A DNA stretch of 39,445 nucleotides from Candidatus Zixiibacteriota bacterium (GCA_024277855.1 JAJRUJ010000002.1:1-39445), one strand, 5' to 3'; shown: positions 9,316 through 18,286, counted from the stretch's first letter. The notes: generated from the sequence alone by a model not told the origin. Program-made: numbers and translations.

Positions 9316-11556
9316 TCACCCCAGCCCGAACAGCTTTGTGGTCTGGTAGACTGCCACCGCCAGGAACCACGCCAGGAAAATCGTATAGCCAATCGAAAAC
9401 GCCGACCATTTCCAGCCGCCCAACTCACGCCGGATTACCGCCTGCACCGCCATGCACGGCGCGTAAACCAACACGAAAACCATCAGGGCCAGCGCCATTG
9501 CCGGATTGTAATGCGGATCGGCGGCAAGCAGGCCGGTCAAACCGTTGCCGTTCTCATCGCCGCCCACGCCATAGACAATCGCCATTGTGGCGATGATTAC
9601 CTCTTTGGCCGCAAAACCGGCAAAGAGGGCAATATTGATTTTCCAATCAAATCCCGCCGGGCGGAAAACCGGCTCCAGCGCCTGTCCGACTCGTCCGGCG
9701 ACGCTATAGTTTAATTCTTCGGCGGCGCGCTGGTTTTTCACCTCGGCCAGTTGCTTATCGCGCTGTGCAATCAGATCGTCTTTGGTCCCGCCGCTGGCCA
9801 CTTTCACGCGGGGCGCAAACGATTGCTCGATCTGTGCCAGATGAGTGTCATAATCGCGGGTATATTCTTTGGGTTTCGGGAAATAGAGCAGGAACCAAAT
9901 GATAATTGAAATCGCCAGGATTATCGTGCCCGCTTTGCGCACGTACATCCAACTGCGTTCCCACATATGGGTAAACACACCGCGCGGAGTGGGCAGCCGG
10001 TAGGGGGGCAGTTCCATCACAAACGGAGATGATTCTCCCCGGAACATTGTCTTGCGCAACAGCCAGCCAACAACGAACGCCAACAGCCAGCCAAAGAGCC
10101 AGACCGACCAGAAGATCAGACCCGCGTTTTGGGGAAAAAACGCCGCCGCCAGCATCGCGATCACCGGAGTTTTTGCTCCGCAAACCATGATCGGCGCCAC
10201 CAGCACCGTAATGACCCGGTCCTTGGGATTGACCAGCGTCCGTGCGCTCATCACGCCCGGTACCGCGCAACCGGTAGAGACCATGAAGGGGATGAAGCTG
10301 CGGCCGTGCATGCCGAAAATATGGAAGAATTTATCCATGACAAACGCCGCCCGTGCCATGTAACCAACATCTTCCAAAAACGACAGCCCCATAAACAACA
10401 GGACGACAATGGGGAAAAACATCAGCACCCCCCCGACCCCGCCGATGATCCCGTCGACCAGTAAATCGCGTAACATCCCCTCGGGCATCACCGCAGAAAT
10501 AAAATTGCCTAACTGTCCGGTCCCGGCATTGATCAAATCGGCCAGCGGATTACCCAGCGCGAAGGTCAACTGATAGATGCCGAACATAATCCCAAAGAAA
10601 ACCAGTACCCCCAGGTACCGATTGAGAATGACCGCATCGATTTTTTCAGTCAGGTCAAACCGCTTTTTTACCCGGCCGATAGCCACTGTCTCGCGCAGCG
10701 CTCCCCGGATATAAGCGTACCGCTGTTCGCCGACCACCGTCGGGCTGTCCTCGCCGAAATGTCCGGCAATCCACTCTCGTGAACTCTTCGCGGCGGCAAG
10801 GACATCGTCCGCGTTATGGTGTTCCTTCTTGATCTTGAGAAATGCGTCGTCGTCCTCTTCGAGCAGTTTGATTGCCATCCAGTGTGAGGGATATTTGGCA
10901 ACAAAGGTCTCGTCTGACTTAAGAACCTCAATAATCTTATCGTGTTCAGTTTCCAGTTCACGGCCATAATTCAGATGGCGGACATTCGATGAAATCTCAC
11001 CGGAGGCAACCTGACCGATCACCCGGAGTAGATCGAGCTTACCGCGGCCGGTGCGACCGACGGTTTTCACAAACGGGATGCCCAGAATTTTGCCCAGTTG
11101 GGCGTGATCGATCTCGATGGCCTGTGCCTCGGCCTCGTCGGTCATATTCAAAGCGCCGACTACCGGTACACCCATTTCCTGGAATTGCAAAAGGAGATAC
11201 AGATTGCGTTCGAGATTGGTCGAGTCGATTACATCAACGATGATATCGGGGGTTTCTTTGAGCAGGTAATTGCGGGCAACGACCTCTTCGAGTGAATACG
11301 CCGTCAGTGAATATGTCCCGGGCAGGTCGATAAACTCAATTTTCAGACCGCGATATTTGGTGATAGCAGACTTCTTCTCGACTGTTACGCCGGGATAGTT
11401 GCCGATATGATGGTGGCCGCCGGTGAGGGCATTAAACAGACTGGTCTTGCCGGAATTTGGATTACCGGCAATGGCGACACGGATGGTCTTACTTTGGGAA
11501 AATGCGGGGTCGAGCGTCAGATCTTGCTCTTCCGGTCGAGAGGACCGCCGGTTCAT
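9316..11556 (-). CDS. feoB: Ferrous iron transporter FeoB
   Basis: Inner-membrane Fe(II) uptake protein with an N-terminal G-protein domain. G1 is GNPNSGKT (residues 31-38), G3 is DLPGTYSLT and G4 is NMTDEA. A helical insertion domain follows. The membrane part has paired Gate motifs, including STGCAVPGVMSARTL and LVYAPCMAVQAV, and about ten helices. A soluble, charged loop after KPKEYTRDYD separates two membrane blocks. It has 746 residues, within the usual 700-780. The start ATG overlaps the feoA stop as ATGA, so the two are translationally coupled. Confidence 0.96.
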   Translation of the reverse strand: MNRRSSRPEEQDLTLDPAFSQSKTIRVAIAGNPNSGKTSLFNALTGGHHHIGNYPGVTVEKKSAITKYRGLKIEFIDLPGTYSLTAYSLEEVVARNYLLKETPDIIVDVIDSTNLERNLYLLLQFQEMGVPVVGALNMTDEAEAQAIEIDHAQLGKILGIPFVKTVGRTGRGKLDLLRVIGQVASGEISSNVRHLNYGRELETEHDKIIEVLKSDETFVAKYPSHWMAIKLLEEDDDAFLKIKKEHHNADDVLAAAKSSREWIAGHFGEDSPTVVGEQRYAYIRGALRETVAIGRVKKRFDLTEKIDAVILNRYLGVLVFFGIMFGIYQLTFALGNPLADLINAGTGQLGNFISAVMPEGMLRDLLVDGIIGGVGGVLMFFPIVVLLFMGLSFLEDVGYMARAAFVMDKFFHIFGMHGRSFIPFMVSTGCAVPGVMSARTLVNPKDRVITVLVAPIMVCGAKTPVIAMLAAAFFPQNAGLIFWSVWLFGWLLAFVVGWLLRKTMFRGESSPFVMELPPYRLPTPRGVFTHMWERSWMYVRKAGTIILAISIIIWFLLYFPKPKEYTRDYDTHLAQIEQSFAPRVKVASGGTKDDLIAQRDKQLAEVKNQRAAEELNYSVAGRVGQALEPVFRPAGFDWKINIALFAGFAAKEVIIATMAIVYGVGGDENGNGLTGLLAADPHYNPAMALALMVFVLVYAPCMAVQAVIRRELGGWKWSAFSIGYTIFLAWFLAVAVYQTTKLFGLG

Positions 11557-11870
11557 TCCATATCCTCGACAATGATATCCCGTGCCTCGGCCAGCCGCAG
11601 CGAGACTTTATATCCGTTCATCTCCAGTTCGATCGGGTCTCGCATTAATGCCGCCCGTAAAACGCGCCCCGTGGCTCCCCGGATGAACCCCATGTCCAGC
11701 AGTCGCTGACGGATTTCGCCGATGGCGGTCAGATGCACGACCCGGAACCGATCCCCGTAACGAATACAATCGAGCGTCAGCGGCCCGGTCCGGCCCCGTC
11801 GATGACGGCGGCGGCGTCCCGGACCTCGGTCGTGGTTGAATTCATTCCTCCCCAGACGGAAAAAATTCAC
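11553..11870 (-). CDS. feoA: FeoA family SH3-like protein
   Basis: Small cytoplasmic partner of FeoB. The SH3-like domain runs from LTLDCIRYGDRFRVV to ARDIIVEDME, with the family pattern RQRLLDMGFIRGATGRVLRAA. The start is GTG 11870, with GGGAG nine bases upstream. This gives an unusual Arg-rich leader of about 30 residues (GPGRRRRHRRGRTGP) before the domain. No ATG/GTG lies closer in frame. In another frame ATG 11845 would give a less odd leader but would need a frameshift near 11790. The start is therefore less certain than the gene. Confidence 0.88.
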   Translation of the reverse strand: MNFFRLGRNEFNHDRGPGRRRRHRRGRTGPLTLDCIRYGDRFRVVHLTAIGEIRQRLLDMGFIRGATGRVLRAALMRDPIELEMNGYKVSLRLAEARDIIVEDME

Positions 11871-11981
11871 GCGTTGTCACTCCCGTGGAGGCGGCAGGCC
11901 GAATATGATTCATTCACCCAATTCATAATGGATTTTAAGTAGCTCATCAGTCGATCCTTGCCCACAGCAAACTACAGTGAT

Positions 11982-12016
11982 GTTAGGCGCAGCCAATAAA
12001 GTTCGGCGTGCCTAAC
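11982..12016 (-). promoter_or_regulatory. Palindromic operator candidate over the feo promoter
   Basis: Outer repeats GTTAGGC (11982-11988) and GCCTAAC (12010-12016) are perfect inverted copies. Each also forms a smaller palindrome with an inner GCC/GGC: on the minus strand TTAGGC-AC-GCCGAA lies inside the -35/-10 spacer and TTGGC-TGC-GCCTAA starts at the -10. Known DtxR/IdeR iron-regulator boxes share the TTAGG...CCTAA ends. An iron-dependent repressor site is my inference from the half-sites and the feo context. Confidence 0.5.
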
Positions 12017-12023
12017 TTGTCAA
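11995..12023 (-). promoter_or_regulatory. Promoter for feoAB (minus strand)
   Basis: Read on the minus strand, a perfect -35 TTGACA (12018-12023) is followed by a 17-base spacer and a -10 TTTATT (11995-12000, four of six matches). Transcription would begin near 11988, leaving a leader of about 118 bases before the feoA GTG. Confidence 0.7.
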
Positions 12024-12205
12024 GTACCCAGCAAATATACTCTAAAATTTGCCGGGGTCATTGACAATGATTTAGCTTAGTCTTTTGGCTTCGAACTTTT
12101 TGCGGCCCGTAAAGTAAGGCCTATCCCTCAACATGTTGTCTCCAAGCAAGATGGAGGTCAGATTGATTGGTGCCGTTTTTGGCGAAATTCCACAGGAAAC
12201 GGGTC

Positions 12206-12988
12206 TTACTTGCCCTGGAAATCGGGTCTTCTCTTTTCCAAAAACGCGCCAAGTCCTTCGTCTTTATCGCGTGTTGCGCAAATCAAACCAAAACGCGTGG
12301 CCTCGTACTCCATCCCGGTCCACGGATCGACCGACAACCCGGTATACACACTTTTCTTGGCGGCAATGATTGCCAGCGGGCCTTTGGCCGCAATCTTTCC
12401 GGCCATTTTCTTTGCCTTATCCAACAACTCTTCTTGCGGATAAACTTCGTCGACCAATCCACAGGCCTTTGCGGCATCGGCTTTAAGCGCATCGCCGGTC
12501 AAAATCATCTGCAATGCTTTACCCTTGCCGACCAGCCGTGGCAACCGCTGTGTCCCGCCGTATCCCGGAATAATCCCGAGATTGACCTCCGGCTGACCGA
12601 ACAGGGCGTTCTCCGAAGCCAGGCGAATATCACAGGCCATCGCAAACTCGCACCCGCCACCGAGGGCAAAACCATTGACTGCGGCGATCGTGACCAGCCG
12701 TGAGGTTTCCAGACGGCTGAACACTTTTTGTCCGCGTCGCGCCGTGGCCAAACCGCCGGCGGCATCGCATTCTTTCAATTCACCAATGTCGGCCCCGGCG
12801 ATAAATGCTTTGGAGCCGGCGCCGGTAAAAATGACCACCCGCACGGTTTCCTCGGCTTCCAGTTCGTTCAAGGCGACCTCGAGTTAACCCAACACCTCTG
12901 CCGAGAGGGCGTTCAGGGCCTTTGGTCGGTTGATCGTTACCAGCGCGGTTGGCGCATCGGTTTCCACCAGAATATGTTGAAATGCCAT
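12206..12988 (-). pseudogene. crt: Enoyl-CoA hydratase (crotonase), interrupted by an in-frame TAA
   Basis: Crotonase-fold enzyme hydrating short-chain enoyl-CoA in fatty-acid or butyrate metabolism. From ATG 12988, with AAGGAG at good spacing, the frame reads MAFQHILVETDAP and TINRPKALNALSAEVLG. It then hits TAA at codon 35 (plus-strand TTA 12884-12886), where homologues read LGELE. The same frame continues intact to 12206: AFIAGADIGEL and ALGGGCEFAMACDIR (oxyanion hole and first Glu), then FGQPEVNLGIIPGYGGTQRL (second catalytic Glu). Without the stop it would have 260 residues, the normal length. One G-to-T change from GAA/GAG explains the lesion. It may be a true nonsense mutation or a sequencing error. 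A restart at TTG 12871 is possible but would lose the first strands. It follows hbd by 23 bases. Confidence 0.85.
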
Positions 12989-13011
12989 TTTTCACTCCTT
13001 ACTTTCGACCT

Positions 13012-13866
13012 TCAGGCCGAGTAATCGTAAAATCCACGCCCGCTTTTCTTGCCGAGCAGCCCGGCATTGACCATCCGTTTCAACAGCGGGGGAGAGGCGT
13101 AGCGGCCGTCTTTGAATTCGTCAAAGAAAATCTCGGCAATGTAGTAAATCGTATCCAGCCCGATGAAATCCAGCAAAGTGAGCGGGCCCATCGGATGACC
13201 GCAGCCGAGTTTCATCCCGGTGTCGATATCCTCCCGGCTGGCCAGCCCGGCCTCAAAGGCGCGCACGGCATCGAGCAAATAGGGCACCAATAACAAGTTG
13301 ACGATAAACCCGGGGCTGTCCTTGGCGGTCACCACGACCTTACCAACCGACTCGGCAAAGCCCTTGGCGGCTTGGTAGGTCGCATCGTCAGTCGAGATCG
13401 TCCGGACGACTTCCACCAGTTTCATCAGCGGCACCGGGTTAAAAAAGTGCAAACCGCAGAACTGCTGCGGCCGGGAGGTATGCGCGGCAATGTCGCCAAT
13501 GGGCAGCGAGGATGTGTTCGAGGCAAAAATCGTTTCCGGTTTGCAGGTTTTGTCTGCCTCTTTGAACATTTTCACTTTTTCGTCGGCATTTTCGATGACC
13601 GCCTCGATTACCAGGTCACAATCGGCAAGGTCTGTCATCTTTGTCGTGCCGATCAACCGCCCCATTGCCTCTTCTTTTTGCGCGGCGGTCAGTTTTCCTT
13701 TTTCGACAAACTTAGCCAGGCTCTTTTCGATCCGGGCAAAGCCCTTTTGCCAGAAGGCATCTTCGATTTCCCGCGAGATTACCGAATAACCCGCCACGGC
13801 GCTGACCTGGGCGATCCCCGAACCCATCTGTCCGCAGCCGATTATCCCGACTTTCTTGATCTCCAT
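13012..13866 (-). CDS. hbd: 3-hydroxybutyryl-CoA dehydrogenase
   Basis: NAD(P)-dependent oxidation of 3-hydroxyacyl-CoA, the step after crotonase. The Rossmann loop GCGQMGSG is at residues 10-17, ASNTSSLPI follows, and the catalytic His is at residue 140 in GLHFFNP. The C-terminal dimerisation domain has DSPGFIVNLLLVPYLLDA and GCGHPMGPLTLLDFIG. It has 284 residues, typical for the bacterial short-chain enzyme. The ribosome site GGAG precedes ATG 13866. It is first of a two-gene minus-strand unit with the interrupted crotonase. Confidence 0.95.
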   Translation of the reverse strand: MEIKKVGIIGCGQMGSGIAQVSAVAGYSVISREIEDAFWQKGFARIEKSLAKFVEKGKLTAAQKEEAMGRLIGTTKMTDLADCDLVIEAVIENADEKVKMFKEADKTCKPETIFASNTSSLPIGDIAAHTSRPQQFCGLHFFNPVPLMKLVEVVRTISTDDATYQAAKGFAESVGKVVVTAKDSPGFIVNLLLVPYLLDAVRAFEAGLASREDIDTGMKLGCGHPMGPLTLLDFIGLDTIYYIAEIFFDEFKDGRYASPPLLKRMVNAGLLGKKSGRGFYDYSA

Positions 13867-14198
13867 CAGACCAACTCCTTCATCATGTATAATCTGATCC
13901 GCTCATCAATTGTGGTACCTGACGGCCGCCATTGCAGCCACACCCAATTTGACAAAATACGCAAATCCCTAATTGCGGGAAACGCCTTTATGGTTTCCAC
14001 TGTCATAATGCAAGTATTCTTCAAGTAGATGAAATCGCTCTGGATTTACCGTTTGAAGTCATTGATAATTTGCCGGATAGCTCACCATTTTCAGCTTGGT
14101 CCGTTTGTTGAATTAATCGGTGTGGGACACTTGCTCCGGAGGCTGAATTCGTCGTACCTTGCCTGTCCGGTGAGCAATCAAACAGAGGAGGAACAAGG
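13867..14198. other. Divergent intergenic region between hbd and the M16 peptidase
   Basis: 332 bases between divergent genes, so it should hold promoters for both. I see no -35/-10 pair that I trust on either strand. A separated 7-bp inverted repeat, GCTCACC (14080-14086) and GGTGAGC (14169-14175), is present but may be chance. Reading frames crossing it are shadows of hbd. Confidence 0.5.
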
Positions 14199-17036
14199 AT
14201 GAAGAAAGTTTTCCTATCGGCGGTCGCCGTGCTATGTCTTGCGGTTATCGCTCACTTGCCGTCACAAGCCCAGGAGAAACCGGCGGTCGACACGCAACCG
14301 GCGCTCCGGCTTGATGACTCCCTGTCTCTCGATCACGATATTATCTACGGCAAACTCGACAACGGCCTCACGTACTATATCAAAGTCAACAAGCGGCCCG
14401 AAAACCGCGCCGAACTGCGGCTGGCAGTTAATGCCGGTTCGGTGCTTGAGGATGACGACCAGCAGGGGCTGGCCCATTTGGGCGAGCACATGGCTTTCAA
14501 CGGCACCAAACATTTTGAAAAACAGGCGCTGGTCAAATATCTCGAATCGACCGGCACGCGGTTTGGACCGGATCTCAATGCCTACACCAGTTTCGATGAA
14601 GTGGTCTATATGCTGCAGGTTCCGACCGACAGCATCGAACTGGTGACGACCGGCTTACAGATTCTCGAGGATTGGGCCCATAACGTCAGCTATGACAATG
14701 AAGAAATCGACAAGGAACGCAACGTTGTCATCGAGGAATGGCGGCTGGGTCGTGGGGCCAATGCCCGCATGCGTGACAAACAATTTCCGATAATTTTCAA
14801 GGGATCGCAATATGCCGACCGGTTGCCGATCGGGAAAAAAGAAGTCGTGGAGAGTTCCGACTATGAGACAGTTAAACGTTTCTATAGAGATTGGTACCGT
14901 CCCGACCTGCTGGCCGTAATTGCCGTCGGCGATTTCGACCCGGTCTGGATGGAAGGGCTGATCAAGGAACATTTTTCGCGACTTCCCCGGGCGGAATCCC
15001 CGCGCGAGCGGACTGTCTTTGCCGTACCCGAACACGATGAGACCCTGTTTGCTATTGCCACTGATCCGGAGGCCACCAATTCACAAGTGACGGTCTATTA
15101 CAAGCACCCCCTGACCAAAACGGCGACAGTGGCGGACTATCGACGTGATATTGTCCAGGCGCTTTACAATGGGATGATCAACCAGCGGCTGCATGAACTC
15201 ACCTTGCAGGCCGACCCGCCGATTACCTATGGCTACTCAGCCAAGGGGAGTTTTGTCCGCTCAACCGATGTTTACGTGCTCTCGGCCGGCGTGCAGGACG
15301 GCGGCGTCGAGCGCGGTCTGGCAACGTTGCTGGCTGAGGCCGAACGAGTCAAACGCTACGGCTTCACCGAGTCCGAACTCGAACGTCAAAAGAAAGAGAC
15401 TCTCCGGCGTTTTGAACGGATGTACAACGAACGAGACAAGACCGAATCGCGCCAATTGGCCTCTGAGTACATTCGCAATTTCCTCTCCGATGAACCGGCC
15501 CCCGGGATTGCCTACGAATATGGGCTTTATCAGCAATATGTCCCGACGATTACGCTGGACGAAATCAATGCGCTTGCCGGAAAGTGGATTCGCGACAAGA
15601 GCCGTGTTGTCGCGGTTAACTCACCGGAAAAACCAGATCTCCCGGTGCCGACAAAAGACGATCTCCTCGCGGTTTTTGCCGATGTCCGGCAACAGGAAAT
15701 CCTGCCCTACCAGGATGCCACAACCGACCGCGCATTGATCGAGAACCCGCCGACAGCGTCCGCGGTAGTCAGCGAAGAATATCTTGAGCCGATCGGTGTG
15801 ACCAAATGGACACTCGGCAATGGCATCAAAGTCATCCTCAAACCGACCGATTTTAAAAATGACGAGGTCCGTTTCAATGGATTCAGTTCCGGCGGAACAT
15901 CGTTGATCCCCGATGAAGATTATATCCCGGCAATGACTGCCTCGATGGTTATCCAGGAGGGTGGGATCGGTGATTTCAACCAAATTGAACTTCAGAAGAT
16001 GCTGGCGGGACAGGTGGTCCGGGTCTCTCCGTGGATCAGCGATCTCGAAGAGGGATTCTCCGGCGAGGGGTCTCCGAAAGATCTCGAAACTATTTTTCAG
16101 TTGATCTATTTGTATGCCACGGAGCCGCGTCTCGACGAGACGACGTACGAGGCGTGGCGTTCACGGATTACCGCTTATCTGGAAAATCGTCGTTCGAATC
16201 CCGAACTTGTTTTCCGCGATACTGTTCAAGTCACCATGGCTCAGCATCACCCCCGTGAACAGCCGCTGTCGTTGGCGACTCTGGATGCGATGGACCTGAA
16301 CAAATCGTTTGATTTTTACCGGGACCGCTTTGCCGATGCCGATGATTTCACTTTCGTTTTTGTTGGGAATTTTGATCTTGAAAAGATCAAACCACTGGTT
16401 GAAACCTACCTCGGCGGTTTGCCCGTCACCGACCGTGAGGAGACCTGGCGAGATGTCGGAATTGACCCGCCAACCGGAATTATCGACAAGACCGTAAAAA
16501 AAGGCCTCGAGCCGAAAGGCCGCGTCCAGTTTATCTTCAGCGGTGACTTCGATTGGACCCCGCAGAATCGCTATGACCTTGAGTCGATGACCTCGGCATT
16601 TCGGATTAAACTGCGTGAGGTTCTCCGTGAAGACCTCGGTGGGACATACGGTGTCCGGGTTTCGGCCCGTCCGAGTCACTACCCGAACGGGGAATATCAA
16701 CTATCGATCGCCTTTGGCTGTGATCCGGCGCGGATCGACGAACTTTCTGCGACAGTGATGACCCAGGTGGATAGTCTGCGCGAGTTTGGCCTCCCCGACG
16801 AGTACGTGCAAAAAGTCCAGGAAATACAGAGACGGACTCGTGAGAAAGACCTTAAAGAAAACCGATTTTGGCTCACTTTGTTGACCAGCCGGGCCCGGCA
16901 CGGCGAGGACCCGCTTGATGTTCTCAAATTTGATGAGACTGTCGCGGGCCTGAATGCCGAGACGATAAAAAACACGGCCCGGCGATATTTCAACCTGGGA
17001 AATTACGTTAAAGTAGTTCTCTTACCCGAAGGGTAA
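14199..17036 (+). CDS. Secreted M16 (pitrilysin-family) zinc peptidase
   Basis: Exported metallopeptidase with two M16 halves. A signal peptide with a basic start and hydrophobic core ends near LPSQAQ (residues 20-25). The inverted zinc motif HLGEH is at residues 93-97, and the third ligand Glu is at residue 173 (DKERNVV), exactly 76 residues after the second His as the family requires. The second half, from about residue 540 (TLGNGIKVILKPTDF), lacks HxxEH and would be the inactive partner domain closing the chamber. It has 945 residues, typical of bacterial M16B proteins. GAGGAGG precedes ATG 14199. It stands alone with no operon partner. Substrates are probably peptides in the periplasm. 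Confidence 0.92.
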   Translation: MKKVFLSAVAVLCLAVIAHLPSQAQEKPAVDTQPALRLDDSLSLDHDIIYGKLDNGLTYYIKVNKRPENRAELRLAVNAGSVLEDDDQQGLAHLGEHMAFNGTKHFEKQALVKYLESTGTRFGPDLNAYTSFDEVVYMLQVPTDSIELVTTGLQILEDWAHNVSYDNEEIDKERNVVIEEWRLGRGANARMRDKQFPIIFKGSQYADRLPIGKKEVVESSDYETVKRFYRDWYRPDLLAVIAVGDFDPVWMEGLIKEHFSRLPRAESPRERTVFAVPEHDETLFAIATDPEATNSQVTVYYKHPLTKTATVADYRRDIVQALYNGMINQRLHELTLQADPPITYGYSAKGSFVRSTDVYVLSAGVQDGGVERGLATLLAEAERVKRYGFTESELERQKKETLRRFERMYNERDKTESRQLASEYIRNFLSDEPAPGIAYEYGLYQQYVPTITLDEINALAGKWIRDKSRVVAVNSPEKPDLPVPTKDDLLAVFADVRQQEILPYQDATTDRALIENPPTASAVVSEEYLEPIGVTKWTLGNGIKVILKPTDFKNDEVRFNGFSSGGTSLIPDEDYIPAMTASMVIQEGGIGDFNQIELQKMLAGQVVRVSPWISDLEEGFSGEGSPKDLETIFQLIYLYATEPRLDETTYEAWRSRITAYLENRRSNPELVFRDTVQVTMAQHHPREQPLSLATLDAMDLNKSFDFYRDRFADADDFTFVFVGNFDLEKIKPLVETYLGGLPVTDREETWRDVGIDPPTGIIDKTVKKGLEPKGRVQFIFSGDFDWTPQNRYDLESMTSAFRIKLREVLREDLGGTYGVRVSARPSHYPNGEYQLSIAFGCDPARIDELSATVMTQVDSLREFGLPDEYVQKVQEIQRRTREKDLKENRFWLTLLTSRARHGEDPLDVLKFDETVAGLNAETIKNTARRYFNLGNYVKVVLLPEG

Positions 17037-17066
17037 CGACCTGTAATTGAGAGCGGATTATGGAAT

Positions 17067-17095
17067 GCGGCCACCCGTCACTGGCGGGTGGCCGC
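17067..17095. terminator. Likely bidirectional terminator between convergent genes
   Basis: GCGGCCACCCG (17067-17077) and CGGGTGGCCGC (17085-17095) form a perfect 11-bp stem with a 7-base loop. It lies between the converging M16 peptidase and prohibitin-like genes. The T-runs on either side are weak, so termination strength is uncertain. Confidence 0.65.
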
Positions 17096-17134
17096 GTCAT
17101 TTATCCGGGAGAATTATCGCCGGCTAAACAAACA

Positions 17135-17935
17135 TCACTGCAAGCCGCCGAGGATCAGCGGCAGCCCGTCCTTGGCATTGCCGATCACCACGATTTTCGC
17201 GTTGGGAGACATACTGAGTTTTTCAGTCGTCTCAATACCTTTCCAGCGCAACAACATCGGATTAAGGCCGGTAGAGACAATTTTCTGGAAATCGGCTATT
17301 CCCCGTGCTTCAATCCGTTTGCGCTCGGCCTCCTGTTTTTCTTTCTGCAGGGTAAAAACCATCCGCTGGGCCTCCTGCTGGGCCGAGAGTTTCTCGTTGA
17401 TCGCGTCGGATATCTTCTTGGGCAGAATAACATTGCGGAAAATTACGTTTTCCAGGTGGATGAATTTGTCGGCCATCAGCTCTCTCATCGACTTCAGGAG
17501 TTCAACGGCAATTTCATCTCGTTTGGTCGAATAGATTTCCTCCGGTTTGTATTTGCCGCAGACCTCCCGCGATTTTCCCCGCACTGCCGGGGCAATGATA
17601 ACCTGATAATACCGTGGACCAACAGTGATTTGCAAACTATCGAGTTTGGCATAATCCGGGCGGTACCAGATTGAGAGTTCCAATCCGATCGATGCTCCGT
17701 CCGATGAAAGAACAACCACGTCTTCTTTTTTTTCGGAAATCTGGGTCTTATAGACGTACATCGAGTTCCAGGGCATATGCCAGCTGAAACCCTCATTGTA
17801 GACCTGACCCATTTCCGTGCCGCCGCCAAAACGTTTGTAGAGTACGGCGTGATGACCTGAAGGGACATTAGTCCCGCAGCCGATGGCAATCAGCAACAAC
17901 GGCAGGAGCACCAACAGCTTCATCCGTTTGCTCAT
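17135..17935 (-). CDS. Prohibitin/SPFH-domain lipoprotein
   Basis: SPFH (band 7) protein of 266 residues. The start is ATG 17935, preceded by AAGGAGG six bases upstream; longer in-frame starts lack this. The N-terminus MKLLVLLPLLLIAIGCG looks like a lipoprotein signal with Cys at the end of the hydrophobic stretch. VPSGHHAVLYKRFGGG opens the SPFH domain. A charged helical region (LSAQQEAQRMVFTLQKEKQEAERKR in part) is the usual coiled coil. The C-terminus has SPNAKIVVIGNAKDGLPLIL. SPFH proteins form membrane-bound rings that scaffold proteases or microdomains; the client is unknown. Lipid anchoring in place of a transmembrane helix is my inference from the lipobox. Confidence 0.85.
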   Translation of the reverse strand: MSKRMKLLVLLPLLLIAIGCGTNVPSGHHAVLYKRFGGGTEMGQVYNEGFSWHMPWNSMYVYKTQISEKKEDVVVLSSDGASIGLELSIWYRPDYAKLDSLQITVGPRYYQVIIAPAVRGKSREVCGKYKPEEIYSTKRDEIAVELLKSMRELMADKFIHLENVIFRNVILPKKISDAINEKLSAQQEAQRMVFTLQKEKQEAERKRIEARGIADFQKIVSTGLNPMLLRWKGIETTEKLSMSPNAKIVVIGNAKDGLPLILGGLQ

Positions 17936-18250
17936 GCATTCCTCCTTCACTTTTTGATTATGATTTGACAACAAATGTCGTATCAGCGATTGAGATTGAA
18001 TCTGGTTGTATCCAGTCTTGCGGCTGAAGCGACCGCTGATTTCCTTTAAATATAAATCCCCCTGTTAGAGGAAATAACGTCCATTTCGCCGAAATGCCAG
18101 TGAAATATCTTTTATCGATTACACCTCGCTACCGGCAGGTATTCATTGCTCCATTCCGGTCTTCCCGGGATTACGCCGCCGATAATTCATTAGCCCGTCC
18201 CCGTTTAACCACCTTTTGCCCGGCCGGGGCGCTGACTCCCGGATTGCCGG
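17936..18250. other. Divergent intergenic region upstream of the pyr promoter
   Basis: This stretch separates the prohibitin-like gene from the pyr promoter. It should hold the promoter for the minus-strand gene, but I found no convincing -35/-10 pair. A 60-codon open frame at 18094-18276 has no ribosome site and runs into the pyr promoter, so I do not call it a gene. Confidence 0.5.
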
Positions 18251-18279
18251 TTGACCTGACGGCCGATTTTTCCTAAACT
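18251..18279 (+). promoter_or_regulatory. Promoter of the pyr operon
   Basis: -35 TTGACC (18251-18256), a 17-base spacer and -10 TAAACT (18274-18279). Transcription would begin at about 18286, immediately before the PyrR-binding hairpin, which fits a leader attenuator. Confidence 0.7.
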
Positions 18280-18286
18280 GCATTGA

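Larger units (their letters stand above)
11871..12205. other. Intergenic region upstream of feoA, downstream of crotonase
   Basis: AT-richer non-coding stretch. It holds the feo promoter and operator candidate (11982-12023), described separately. Between 12030 and 12205 I see only a short CTCCA/TGGAG hairpin without a T-run, and no convincing gene or terminator for the crotonase gene. Confidence 0.6.

Noticed and set aside
12206-12871. Treating the crotonase as a shorter intact gene starting at TTG 12871
   Set aside because: It would lack the first strands of the fold, and the upstream in-frame sequence from ATG 12988 is clearly crotonase with its own ribosome site, so interruption by a stop is the better reading.
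17060-17674. Plus-strand open frame of 204 codons across the prohibitin-like gene
   Set aside because: It overlaps the terminator hairpin and the minus-strand SPFH gene, which has a strong ribosome site and clear family sequence.
18094-18276. Small open frame of 60 codons between the prohibitin-like gene and pyrR
   Set aside because: No ribosome site, no recognisable protein features, and it runs through the pyr promoter.
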